From CAXXOK01 sp964497495 (lineage in GTDB: Bacteria; Bacillota; Clostridia; Christensenellales; Aristaeellaceae): 64,000 nucleotides of DNA. The number at the start of each line of letters is the position of its first letter. Position 1 is the first letter of the stretch. The DNA is taken from assembly GCA_964497495.1 (NCBI GenBank), contig CAZCCZ010000002.1, positions 111,283 through 175,282 of the forward strand, given 5' to 3'. Positions 33,880-42,375 of the stretch are shown here, piece by piece. Under the pieces are notes generated by a model. The model worked only from the letters and a program-made list of their open reading frames with translations. It had not been told where the DNA came from and did not search any database. The position numbers were made by a program, and so were the translations under genes.

Positions 33880-33971
33880 GATTCCCGGCAAGCGGCCGAT
33901 CGCCGCGCCGGTGCCCGTTTCCGCAAGCGGCGCTTGGCCCCGGCAACGGTCGGGCCGTCCGGAAGGTTCCG

Positions 33972-33997
33972 CCCGGCGCCCGTTTACGGGCGCCGGG
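33972..33997 (-). other. Very stable hairpin downstream of the binding-protein gene
   Basis: Perfect 11-base stem CCCGGCGCCCG/CGGGCGCCGGG with a four-base loop and no T tract. Known counterparts in sugar operons protect the upstream message from 3' exonucleases (malE-malF arrangement); that role is inferred here. Confidence 0.6.
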
Positions 33998-34041
33998 ACG
34001 TTCGCCGGGAGGGCCTTCCGCACGCTTTGGCCGCGGATGCG

Positions 34042-35319
34042 TTATTTCCAGTACTCGTCGCCGGCTGCCTTGGCCTGGTCGGCGCGGTTCCGGTCGATGT
34101 TGGCCAGCACCTGCTCGGCGGTTTCGTCGCCCTGCAGCATGGCCGTCATTTCCTTGCCGATCTCCATCCACTGGGGGTTGACGTATTTCACGAGCGTCTG
34201 GTACACCGTGCCGTGGTTCGGGTAGGCCGCGTAGAAGGATTTGATTTCGTCGGAATACTTGTCCTTTACGCCGCTGAAGGGCAGGGTGTTGTACTTCGGC
34301 ACGTTGTCGATCATGTACTGCAGGTTTTCCGGCTTGGCGATGTAGGCCAGATACTGCTTGGCGGCGTCCGCGTTGGGGGAGCCGGAGTACACGAAGCGGG
34401 AGGGGCCGACGGGGTTCATGTTCAGCGTCTGGTTATCCAGCAGCGGAATCACGAAGAAACCGATATCAGACACGGGGAAATCCGGATAGGCGGCGTTCAC
34501 TTCCGTGGCGAAACCCTGGTTGGCGACCATCATGGCGTATTCGCCGGAGGCGATGTTCTTGGGGCCGTCCGCATAGGCGTTGGCCATGTAGTTGTCGCCC
34601 CAGTAACCGAGGTCGGCCAGTTCCTTAACCTGGGTAAGCAGCGTTACGGCGGCGGCGCTCTGCGCGAACGTGGTTTCGTTCTTGTTCAGCTTTTCCGCGA
34701 GGCCCGGTTCCTTGTTTTCCAGCGCGACGCCCATTTCGGGGAACCACAGCACGTGGTGCCAGCCGTCCGAAACGCACTCGTAGATCGGGGTGACGCCGGA
34801 ATCCTTGATCGCCTGGCAGACGGCCTTGAACTCATCGTAGGTCGTGGGCACGCTGAGGCCGAGCTTACTGAAGATCTGTTTGTTGTAGGCGATCGCCCAT
34901 ACGGAGGATACGTCCTGGATGGGCTGGCCGTACAGCTTGCCGCCCACGCTGAGCTCGGCGGCGGCCAGCGGGTCAACCGTGGAGGCCCATGCTTCGCCGG
35001 ACAGATCCAGCGCGTTCTTCTCCACGTTCAGCTGGGTTACGACGTCGAACTGTCCGCCCTGCGAGCCGAAGATATCGGTGCACTCGCCGGCGTTGAGCTT
35101 CGTCATCAGCAGGTTGGTGTACTGGTCGGAGGGAACGATCTGATAGTCGATCTTGATGCCGGTTTCCTCAAAGAACTTTTCGCCGAGCTGCATTTCGGCG
35201 TCCATGACCCAGTCGTTGCTGGCCATGTAGGTGACGGTGGTTTCCGCCAGCGCGCCGACGGCGGCCGCGCACAGCGAGAGCGCCAGGGCGATGCCGATCA
35301 TTTTCCGAGCCAATTTCAT
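34042..35319 (-). CDS. Extracellular solute-binding protein, family 1
   Basis: 425 residues from the ATG at 35319 behind GGAGG. Signal peptide MKLARKMIGIALALSLCAAA with cleavage near ALA-E. The mature start TTVTYMASNDWVMDAEMQLG, then FEETGIKIDYQIVPSDQYTN and LYGQPIQDVSSVWAIAYNKQ, fit CUT1 binding proteins. It delivers an oligosaccharide, presumably alpha-linked given the GH31 gene, to the permeases. The frame stays open far upstream on this strand across the histidine kinase gene, but that is an antisense shadow. Divergent from the two-component genes. Confidence 0.93.
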   Translation of the reverse strand: MKLARKMIGIALALSLCAAAVGALAETTVTYMASNDWVMDAEMQLGEKFFEETGIKIDYQIVPSDQYTNLLMTKLNAGECTDIFGSQGGQFDVVTQLNVEKNALDLSGEAWASTVDPLAAAELSVGGKLYGQPIQDVSSVWAIAYNKQIFSKLGLSVPTTYDEFKAVCQAIKDSGVTPIYECVSDGWHHVLWFPEMGVALENKEPGLAEKLNKNETTFAQSAAAVTLLTQVKELADLGYWGDNYMANAYADGPKNIASGEYAMMVANQGFATEVNAAYPDFPVSDIGFFVIPLLDNQTLNMNPVGPSRFVYSGSPNADAAKQYLAYIAKPENLQYMIDNVPKYNTLPFSGVKDKYSDEIKSFYAAYPNHGTVYQTLVKYVNPQWMEIGKEMTAMLQGDETAEQVLANIDRNRADQAKAAGDEYWK

Positions 35320-35394
35320 TTGACGTCCTCCTTCGTTTGTTGACAGGGTGGTTTCCGTAGCATACAATAAGGGCGCAGCCCCTCTGTGTCGTTC

Positions 35395-35423
35395 AGTATA
35401 CAGGCGAATCGTTTCGCTTTGAA
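35395..35423 (-). promoter_or_regulatory. Promoter of the GH31 operon with palindrome in the spacer
   Basis: Minus strand: TTCAAA (35423-35418), 17 bases, TATACT (35400-35395). The spacer contains the inverted repeat GCGAA-TCGT-TTCGC (35404-35417), a possible LacI- or CcpA-type site that would block RNA polymerase directly. Confidence 0.6.
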
Positions 35424-35447
35424 TGGAAAAATGCGACGTGTTTTTTG

Positions 35448-35453
35448 TATAAT
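35448..35453 (+). promoter_or_regulatory. -10 element of the two-component operon
   Basis: Consensus TATAAT (35448-35453) with no good -35 at the right distance. The message would start close to 35460, almost at the GGAG ribosome site, giving a nearly leaderless transcript. Confidence 0.4.
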
Positions 35454-35472
35454 CTGAACCGGAGTGGAAAAG

Positions 35473-37266
35473 ATGAAGCGACATACGATCCGCGCCACAC
35501 TGTTTACAACATATTCGCTGGTGATCCTGATTTCCTTTATCGCGTATACGCTTTATTTCGTGTTCTCCGAAACGCAGGGGGTTACGAAGCAGACGTTCGC
35601 CGCGCTCCGGCAGAACGCGCAGAACGTGTCTTCCGCCGTCGACGGGGAACTGCAGCAGATGAACATGGTTTCCATGAACGTGTCCTATTCCAACCTCGTG
35701 AAAGATACGTTTTACAGGTATTTGAGCGGCAAGCAGGCTAAAGACACGCTTTCCACCTTTGAAAACGCCAAGATGCTGGGCGAACTGCTCACCAGCATAC
35801 TGGGCCCCAACCGCCCGGTGGACCAGATCAACCTTTACGCGCTGGACGAAGGCGTGGTCGCCTCCGGGCTTTGCAACGAAAGCCGGGAGGACAGGGTGGA
35901 GGATATGCCGTGGTACCCGGCGCTGCGGGCCGGGGGAAACGCCAGGATTGTTTACTACACGGGGGAAGACACCCACCTGTCCAGGTATTACAGCGATCCG
36001 GACGGAAAGCGGTTTATCTCCTTCGTGCGGCAGTATTACGACGTGTTCAGCAACCCGCAGGGATACGTGGAGATCCAGAAGAGCATGCGGAAGGTTCTGG
36101 CTTCCGCCGTGAACTACGAAAGCCTGTACGGGGAGTCGATCGTCGTGCTGGATCAGGACGGCGTTCCCATGACGCCGCTTGAAACCCCGTGGGCCACGGA
36201 ACTGGAAGGCCTGAAGCAAAACGGCTACCCCGGGGACTTCCGGGAACTGCGCAACGGGGACGGCGCGGGCGGGGACGCCTACGGCCTTTGCCTGCGCTCC
36301 TCGCAATCGGGATTCCTCACCCTGTTGCTGATCCGGCGTTCGGATGTGTTTCTTCCCGTGGCGCGGTACCTGAGGGGCACCGCGCTGCCCGTACTGTTCA
36401 CCCTGTCGTTCGCGCTCGTGCTGGGGTTCTTCGCGGCTAAGAAGATCACCCGCCCCATATCGGAACTGTTTCGGGAGGTGCGGCAGTACGATCTGGGCAA
36501 GCGCGTGGACCCGCGCAGGCCCATGACGAACGTCATCGAGATCGCAGCGCTGCACGACGGCTTTCTGCACATGCAGGAAAAGGTGGAGGCGAGCGCGCAG
36601 AAGCAGCTGCTGTTGCAGCAGCAGGAAACCCAGTCCCGTATCCTGGCCCTGCAATCGCAGATGAACCCGCACTTCCTTTATAACAACCTTTCCGCGATCC
36701 AGTCCATGGCGGAGGAAGGCATGGAAAGCGAGATCGTCGAAATGTGCCAGTCCACGGCGCGCATCCTGCGCTACATTTCCTCCGACACGGGGATGTTCGT
36801 TCCGCTGAGCGAGGAGTTGAAGTGCACCGACGATTTTATGAACTGCATGATCGTGCGCTATCAGGGCGACCTTTTCTGCGATACGGACATTCCCGATTCC
36901 CTGTCGGACGTCCGCGTGCCGAAGCTTTGCCTGCAACTGCTGGTGGAGAACGCCGTGAAATTCGCCACCCAGAACCGGCCGCCCTGGCATATCCGCATCA
37001 CCGGCAAGCACTCCGCCGACCGGTACGAGATCACCGTGAGCGACAACGGCCCCGGTTTCGAGGCGAACACGCTGCGCGAGATCAACGAAAGCATCCGCGT
37101 CATCGACGAAACAGGGCTCCTGCCGTCGCTTTCCATCGGCGGCATGGGCCTTCTCAACGTCTTTATGCGCATAAAAATGCTGAACGCCAAAAACGTAGTT
37201 TTCGTCGTGGGCAACAACGCCGGGGGCGGCGCGTGCGTAACCATCGGAGGGCTGTATAATGAATGA
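35473..37266 (+). CDS. Sensor histidine kinase, YesM/LytS type
   Basis: 597 residues from the ATG at 35473, eight bases after GGAG (a GTG at 35464 is also in frame). Membrane segment at about 7-29, extracellular sensor region 30-298, second membrane segment about 300-320, HAMP linker about 321-372, phospho-acceptor His400 in LQSQMNPHFLYNNL (His_kinase family), and an ATP-binding domain with QLLVENAVKFATQ, DNGPGFE and SIGGMGLLNVFMR. It should sense an extracellular or binding-protein-bound sugar and phosphorylate the AraC-type regulator encoded next. Divergent from the GH31/CUT1 operon, its likely target. Confidence 0.94.
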   Translation: MKRHTIRATLFTTYSLVILISFIAYTLYFVFSETQGVTKQTFAALRQNAQNVSSAVDGELQQMNMVSMNVSYSNLVKDTFYRYLSGKQAKDTLSTFENAKMLGELLTSILGPNRPVDQINLYALDEGVVASGLCNESREDRVEDMPWYPALRAGGNARIVYYTGEDTHLSRYYSDPDGKRFISFVRQYYDVFSNPQGYVEIQKSMRKVLASAVNYESLYGESIVVLDQDGVPMTPLETPWATELEGLKQNGYPGDFRELRNGDGAGGDAYGLCLRSSQSGFLTLLLIRRSDVFLPVARYLRGTALPVLFTLSFALVLGFFAAKKITRPISELFREVRQYDLGKRVDPRRPMTNVIEIAALHDGFLHMQEKVEASAQKQLLLQQQETQSRILALQSQMNPHFLYNNLSAIQSMAEEGMESEIVEMCQSTARILRYISSDTGMFVPLSEELKCTDDFMNCMIVRYQGDLFCDTDIPDSLSDVRVPKLCLQLLVENAVKFATQNRPPWHIRITGKHSADRYEITVSDNGPGFEANTLREINESIRVIDETGLLPSLSIGGMGLLNVFMRIKMLNAKNVVFVVGNNAGGGACVTIGGLYNE

Positions 37267-38011
37267 ATCGTTTCGCGTGATCGTCGCGGAGGACGAGCGG
37301 CTGATCGCCAGAAACATCGCCGCGAACATCGAAAAGGCGCACCCGTCGTTCCGCGTCGCGGGCATCGCGTGGGACGGCGCGCAGGCGCTTGAAATGGCGA
37401 CGGAGCTGCTGCCGCACGTCGTCTTTTCCGATATCAAAATGCCGGTGATGGACGGGCTCGCGCTGTTCGGGGCCCTGACCAGCCGCATGCCGCAGGTTAA
37501 AAAGGTGATCATCAGCGGCTACGACGATTTTCCGTTCGTGCGCGAAGCAATGCAGAACCAGGCGTTCGATTATCTGCTGAAACCCGTCAACTTCGACGAA
37601 TTGCAAAAGACGCTGGAACGGCTGTATACCCAGCTTTGCTGCGAGAGGGGGGCCGTAGCCGCCGACGTCCCGCACAGGCAGGAGGACATCGTGGAAACGG
37701 TGGAGTGCTACCTCCGGGAGAACTACGCGCAGGCCGTCGATTTTTCCGCGCTGGCAAGCCGTTACGGCTTCTCCGGCTCATACCTGTCGCGGATTTTCCG
37801 CAATCAAACGGGGGAGACGCCGCAAAAATACCTGATCGACTACCGGATCCGCCGCGCCAAGCAGCTTTTATTGGATACGAAGCTGACGATCCAGGAGACC
37901 GGCGCGCGGGTGGGGTACCCCGACCCCTTTCATTTCAGCAAGGTTTTTAAGCAATACACGGGCGTAAACCCCACGCAGTACCGGAACGCGTCCGGCCGGG
38001 AGGAACGCTAG
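37259..38011 (+). CDS. Response regulator with AraC-type DNA-binding domain (YesN type)
   Basis: 250 residues, overlapping the kinase gene by eight bases. Receiver domain at 5-120 with acidic pocket AEDE, phospho-acceptor Asp58 in VVFSDIKMPVMDG and Lys in YLLKPVNF. The C-terminal 100 residues carry two helix-turn-helix units (DFSALASRYGFSGSYLSRIF and IQETGARVGYPDPFHFSKVF) and the family ending FKQYTGVNPTQYR. It is shorter than many YesN proteins (about 500), lacking the middle region. Expected to activate the divergent glycoside operon. Confidence 0.95.
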   Translation: MNESFRVIVAEDERLIARNIAANIEKAHPSFRVAGIAWDGAQALEMATELLPHVVFSDIKMPVMDGLALFGALTSRMPQVKKVIISGYDDFPFVREAMQNQAFDYLLKPVNFDELQKTLERLYTQLCCERGAVAADVPHRQEDIVETVECYLRENYAQAVDFSALASRYGFSGSYLSRIFRNQTGETPQKYLIDYRIRRAKQLLLDTKLTIQETGARVGYPDPFHFSKVFKQYTGVNPTQYRNASGREER

Positions 38012-38062
38012 GAACGGCTCCTCCCCCCCGCGGCTTCCCGGCACGCGCCCCGCGCCACGCGG

Positions 38063-39787
38063 TCAGCGGCTGAACCGGTAGACGGCGAAGCCGTCGCCCG
38101 CGTATTCTTTTTCAACTTCGAAGCCGCCGCCCGCCCGCTCCCGCAGGAAGGCGACGAGAGGCCCGAAGGGTTTGTCTCCCGGGGTGACGAGCCGCACCGG
38201 GCCGCCGATCCAGTCCTCCGCGGAAAAAACTCCGGCGTCCAGCCCGTAACGGGCGAACACCGCGTTATATCCTTCGGAGTGGTTGTTCCAGCCGCCCCAG
38301 TTGTATAAAACGTTGTCCGCCTTGCCGACGCGCCAATCCGGGAACAGCCGCCAGTCCATGCCGAAGGCGTTTTCCGCGATCAGCAGTTCTTCCGGGTGGG
38401 CGAGGGCGTACGTTTCCAGATTTCCGTACGGGTTCGTTTCCGCTTCACCGCGTTGGGAAACCGGGTTGTAAACCGTGCTCCAGGAGAAAAGGACGCATTT
38501 GCAGGCGAGAAAACCGAAAAGAACGGTCAATACGATCAGCGCCGCGCGCCGGGGCCCGCCCGTTCCGCGTAGCCGGGACGCGCCTTCCAGGCAGAGCCAC
38601 AGCATCAGCGCGCACCCCGGCAGCAGCACCGCGGCGGCTGCGCGCATGGGCAGGCGGCCGTACAGGGCCAGATAGCCCAGTTCCAGACATACGGCCAGCC
38701 CCGTGCCGACGGGAGCCAGAAAAGCCCATAGTCTGCGGCGCCGGTCCAGCGCGGCGCACAGCAGGGCCCCGAACCCGCCCGCGCCGAGCAGAACGAGGAA
38801 GTAAAGGACGTTGCGGCTTTTCGCCAGTAAAATCCGAAAGGACTGCGCGGCCGCCGTAAGATTCGGGGCGTTGGCAAACGGCGTGAACGCCTCGAACGCC
38901 TGCGCGGAGATGTTGCCGTCCAGAAAGTACCAGTTGAGCACCAGCTCCCGCTCGCTCTGCGTCCAGCCGACGCTTTGCAGCACGGCCGCGTCCGCGTTGC
39001 GCACGCCTCCGTAGTCGATCCCGGCCACGCTCGCGTTAAACCAGTCCGCGTAGGCGCTCTGCCCGGACAGGCGCATATCCGCCGCGCGTACGCCCGCTAG
39101 TAGCGCCAGCGTCAGCAGGGCGGCCCCCAGCGACAGCAGCAGAGGCTTCCACCGCGCCCGGCGTTCGGTGGCCGTATCCGCGTTCAGCAGCCCGCGGCAC
39201 AGCAGCGCGCCCACCCAGAAGCTCAGGTTGGTCACCGCCGAAACCTCCCGCAGCAGGTAGCCCAACACCAGCCATCCGAAGGAACCCAGCGCCCCGGCGA
39301 TCACCCGCCGGGCGGGCCGTTGCAGGTTTAGCGCCAGCAGCTGCCACACCGCCGCCGCGCCCAGCAGCGCCGCGGTTGTGGTGAAGGTGATGCTGGTAAG
39401 GAACACCATGCTGAAGCAGAGCAGGTTGAGCGCCGCCAGCAACCAGCCGACCGGCAGGGACCAGCCCATGCGCAGGGCCGCCCGTTGCACGGCGGAGAGT
39501 GCCGCGTAAGCGGCCCCGGCCAGCAGCGCGAGTTGCAGCACGGAAAACCAGGCCACCGAGGGGAACAGGACGCTGAGGCTGTGGAGCGGCCAGGCCAGCA
39601 ACGGATGGGTGAACACGTTGAAACGCTCGTAAACGCCGCCCACGCAGCCCGCGAAGGAGCGCAGGAGGATCACGTCGTCGTTCAGGCTATAATGAAAATT
39701 CGTGCAGAAATACAACACGACGTACAGGACGGCCGTCGTGGCGGCGGAGACCCACCGGATGGTTAAAAGCCGGTTTTGTTCCTTCAT
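38063..39787 (-). CDS. Polytopic membrane protein, GT-C glycosyltransferase-like (paralogue 1)
   Basis: 574 residues with about eleven hydrophobic segments in the first 430 and a hydrophilic C-terminal domain (about 440-574) rich in aromatic residues. After the first membrane segment is FHYSLNDDVILLRSFAG, whose Asp37-Asp38 pair sits where GT-C enzymes keep their catalytic acidic motif. The next gene is a clear paralogue with the same layout, including the second-loop stretch LLPSVAWFSVLQL-like. GT-C proteins move sugars from lipid-phosphate donors on the outer face of the membrane. Neighbours GtrA, a GT2 and deoxyamino-sugar genes fit a cell-envelope glycan role. No named family recognised. 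Confidence 0.82.
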   Translation of the reverse strand: MKEQNRLLTIRWVSAATTAVLYVVLYFCTNFHYSLNDDVILLRSFAGCVGGVYERFNVFTHPLLAWPLHSLSVLFPSVAWFSVLQLALLAGAAYAALSAVQRAALRMGWSLPVGWLLAALNLLCFSMVFLTSITFTTTAALLGAAAVWQLLALNLQRPARRVIAGALGSFGWLVLGYLLREVSAVTNLSFWVGALLCRGLLNADTATERRARWKPLLLSLGAALLTLALLAGVRAADMRLSGQSAYADWFNASVAGIDYGGVRNADAAVLQSVGWTQSERELVLNWYFLDGNISAQAFEAFTPFANAPNLTAAAQSFRILLAKSRNVLYFLVLLGAGGFGALLCAALDRRRRLWAFLAPVGTGLAVCLELGYLALYGRLPMRAAAAVLLPGCALMLWLCLEGASRLRGTGGPRRAALIVLTVLFGFLACKCVLFSWSTVYNPVSQRGEAETNPYGNLETYALAHPEELLIAENAFGMDWRLFPDWRVGKADNVLYNWGGWNNHSEGYNAVFARYGLDAGVFSAEDWIGGPVRLVTPGDKPFGPLVAFLRERAGGGFEVEKEYAGDGFAVYRFSR

Positions 39788-39831
39788 GTGCGCCCCCGAA
39801 AAAAGTTACGCCGAGGTCCGCGCGGAAAGCG

Positions 39832-41580
39832 TCAGACCGCGTAAAGCTGGAAGAAATTCAGTACGCCGTAGCTGTCCGTGGATACCCAGTCCACGTCCTC
39901 GCCCAGTTCCTTGCTCACGTACGCCATGAAGCTGGGCCAGGGCTCGGGGTCGGTGGTGACGAGCACCACGTTGTCCCGCAGGAACACGGAGGCGTTCAGC
40001 TCCGTAACTCCGAAACCGGCCAGCATCCGGTACCAGCTGGGGGTGCGCGCCGAGTACCCGCCCCAGAACATCACGTTTCCGGCCATCGGGTCGGGGGCTT
40101 TGGGAAACATGCGGTTGTCGCCGATGCCGGAAAGGTCGTATATGAACAGCGTGTCGGGGGATTCTGCCGCGTACGTGTCCAGATCCTCGGCTACGAGCGT
40201 TTCGTTGATCTCCAGCTGCTTGCGAAGCGCCTGAACGTCGCCCAGAGAGTCGTTCCAGGCGAGGGTCGCGCCGCGCGCGGCGGGGAACAGCAGCAGCGCG
40301 CAAAGCATCAGCCCCAGCGCATTGCTCAGGCGCGCGCCGGGCGCGGGTTCCAGGCTCGCCGTCAGCAGGCAAACGGAAAGCGTAAGCATCGGGAGCGTAA
40401 CGCTCAGCATCGCACGCAGGGGCAGGCGGCCCTCCCAGCCCAGATAACCCAACAGCAGCAGGGCCAGCAGCGGCGCCGCCAGCGCGCCCAGCCACAGAAA
40501 CGGGTTCTTGAAACCCCGCATCGCGGCCAGCGCGACGCACAGGGCCGCGGCCAGCAACCCGAAAACGATCCCCCAGGTTTGCGAAGGCGTGCCCTTCACG
40601 GCGTTGCCAACGGCGGCCGTTGCGGCGGTCAGCCGTTCGCCCGCGCTTTTGGCGGGCGTTTGAAAGGTGGATTCGTACAATTGCGTCATGGCCTCCGGGG
40701 TCATGTTGTCGTCCATGAAATACCAGTAGGTGAACAGCGTGTATTCCTCGCGGGACCAGCCGATTTCCGCAAGCGCCCCGTCCGTTGGAGCCACGTGATC
40801 CAGGTCGGAATAATCCAGCAGGACCCCGCTGGCTTCCTGCCAACGGTAAAAATCGTCCAGACGCAGCGTTCTCGTCTCTAACAAGCGCACGCCGCTCAGA
40901 CCGACCAGAATCGCCAGGCACACCGCCGCGCCGGCAAGCACCGGCCTTGCGACGGCTTTCCGTTCCGCCTGCGGGCGGGCGAGCCACACGACCAGCAGGC
41001 CCAGCAGCCAGAAAGCCAGCGGCGGCAGCACCGACACCTGCCGGAGGAAGTAGCAGCATACCAGCAGCAGAATGCTGAGCGCCAGCCCCCGCCGCACGGC
41101 GCGCTTTTTACCCTCCGCCCAGTCCACGGAGGCCAGCTGGGCCACGGCGGCCGCGCCCAGCCACGCCGCCGTGGTGGTGAAGCTTACGCGCATGGTAATC
41201 CAGAACGCGCCCGCCGCCGCCGTGGCCGCGCCGAGCGCTATGCCCAGCCACAGGGGGCGCTTGTGGAGCACGGCGCACCGCGCCACGCTTTTCACGACCA
41301 CGACGGTGGAAAACCACAGGAAGAAAAGCTGAAAATACGAGAACCACGCGACGCCCGGAAACAGTTTGGCCAGCCCCCACAGCAACCGGCCCATCACGGG
41401 GTGCACGAGCATGCTGAAGGTGGCGGGCTCGCCCCCCTCGAAGCCCATGAAGGAACGCAGGATGGGGGTGTCGTCCGAGCCGGTGTACAGGAATTGGTTG
41501 AAGAGCAGAATGACGGCGAATATCAGCGACGCGGTCAGGATGCCGGCAAGCCACGGCGCCGCGTTCCGGGTACGTTTCAT
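39832..41580 (-). CDS. Polytopic membrane protein, GT-C glycosyltransferase-like (paralogue 2)
   Basis: 582 residues, similar to paralogue 1 in length, membrane layout and motifs: LYTGSDDTPILRSFMGFEGG (Asp36-Asp37 pair), HPVMGRLLWGLAKLFPGVAW and FSYFQLFFLW, MRVSFTTTAAWLGAAAVAQL, CYFLRQVSVLPPLAFWLLGL, and the soluble C-terminal part with FMAYVSKELGEDVDWVST. The ATG overlaps the GtrA stop (ATGA), so it is translationally coupled to GtrA, which often supplies or flips the lipid-linked sugar for GT-C partners. Probable role: transfer of a sugar onto a surface polymer. Confidence 0.83.
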   Translation of the reverse strand: MKRTRNAAPWLAGILTASLIFAVILLFNQFLYTGSDDTPILRSFMGFEGGEPATFSMLVHPVMGRLLWGLAKLFPGVAWFSYFQLFFLWFSTVVVVKSVARCAVLHKRPLWLGIALGAATAAAGAFWITMRVSFTTTAAWLGAAAVAQLASVDWAEGKKRAVRRGLALSILLLVCCYFLRQVSVLPPLAFWLLGLLVVWLARPQAERKAVARPVLAGAAVCLAILVGLSGVRLLETRTLRLDDFYRWQEASGVLLDYSDLDHVAPTDGALAEIGWSREEYTLFTYWYFMDDNMTPEAMTQLYESTFQTPAKSAGERLTAATAAVGNAVKGTPSQTWGIVFGLLAAALCVALAAMRGFKNPFLWLGALAAPLLALLLLGYLGWEGRLPLRAMLSVTLPMLTLSVCLLTASLEPAPGARLSNALGLMLCALLLFPAARGATLAWNDSLGDVQALRKQLEINETLVAEDLDTYAAESPDTLFIYDLSGIGDNRMFPKAPDPMAGNVMFWGGYSARTPSWYRMLAGFGVTELNASVFLRDNVVLVTTDPEPWPSFMAYVSKELGEDVDWVSTDSYGVLNFFQLYAV

Positions 41581-42128
41581 ACGGTCGTCCCATCCTTTCG
41601 GGCTGTGTTCGGTTCGCCTCCGGCGCGCGGCGGCTCCCCGCCGGCGCCGGGTTTCGCGCTTTCTTCCGGCTTCGCCCCGCCGCGCCCGCTCCGGAACGCC
41701 CAGTATTTGTTAAGCAGGAAGTTGAGCGGTATTGTCACGCACACGGCCAGCACCGGCGCCAACCCTTCGGAAACGCGCAGCGCCTCCACCAGCAGCGTCA
41801 GCAGCGCGGTGTTCAGCAGGAAGGTGGCCCCGTAGGAAACGAGCGTTTTGCCGAAGGAGGCCGCGTGCTGGCGCGGGGTATATCCTTTTGCGGCCCGGAA
41901 CACGTAGCGGCCGTTCCAGTAATAGGCGTTAACGACGCTCAGAAAGAAGGAAACCGCGTTAGCGGCCTGGTAATGCCAGTGGCAGACGTATAAAAACAAC
42001 CAGTAAAGCCCCAACGAAAGAAGCGTGTTGCCCGCGCCGACCAGACCGAACTTTACGAACTGCAAAACGGGCGCATATTTGGGACTGGCCTCCAGCTTTC
42101 GAAGCCACGCCCGGAAACGGCTGAACAT
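41577..42128 (-). CDS. GtrA-family membrane protein
   Basis: 183 residues with four membrane segments. LQFVKFGLVGAGNTLLSLGL begins the GtrA domain, FFLSVVNAYYWNGRYVFR is its conserved loop, and FLLNKYWAFRSG its end. GtrA proteins are thought to translocate undecaprenyl-phosphate-linked sugars or to assist membrane glycosyltransferases. The hydrophilic tail (last 30 residues) is Gly/Pro/Glu-rich. First gene of a three-gene minus-strand operon with the two GT-C-like proteins, divergent from the sugar-nucleotide genes and their GT2. Confidence 0.92.
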   Translation of the reverse strand: MFSRFRAWLRKLEASPKYAPVLQFVKFGLVGAGNTLLSLGLYWLFLYVCHWHYQAANAVSFFLSVVNAYYWNGRYVFRAAKGYTPRQHAASFGKTLVSYGATFLLNTALLTLLVEALRVSEGLAPVLAVCVTIPLNFLLNKYWAFRSGRGGAKPEESAKPGAGGEPPRAGGEPNTARKDGTTV

Positions 42129-42197
42129 AAACGCTGTATACCTCCGTACGGCGACGCTGTATAAACGGTGCGAAAACGGCCTTCCGGCAGCTTCCTT

Positions 42198-42226
42198 ACT
42201 ATACCATGCCGTGCGGCGGTTGGCAA
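42198..42226 (-). promoter_or_regulatory. sigmaA-type promoter of the gtrA operon
   Basis: Minus strand: TTGCCA (42226-42221), 17 bases, TATAGT (42203-42198). Confidence 0.6.
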
Positions 42227-42315
42227 TCGGGGCCGGGGTGGCGCGGGAAGGGCGACGGGCAAACGGTTCCGTGCTGTTTCATCACCAACCCCGCGCGCGC
42301 CCGGCAAGAACCAAC

Positions 42316-42344
42316 TTTACAAACGGAAGCCGGAAAGTTATAAT
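42316..42344 (+). promoter_or_regulatory. sigmaA-type promoter of the aminotransferase operon
   Basis: TTTACA (42316-42321), 17 bases, TATAAT (42339-42344). Start near 42351, about 25 bases before the TTG start codon. Confidence 0.7.
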
Positions 42345-42375
42345 AATCACAGTTTTTCGGAAGGAAGGGCCTTTT

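Noticed and set aside
35320..37512. Minus-strand frame continuing upstream of the binding-protein gene
   Set aside because: The extension is antisense to the histidine kinase and response regulator; the signal peptide and ribosome site place the start at 35319.
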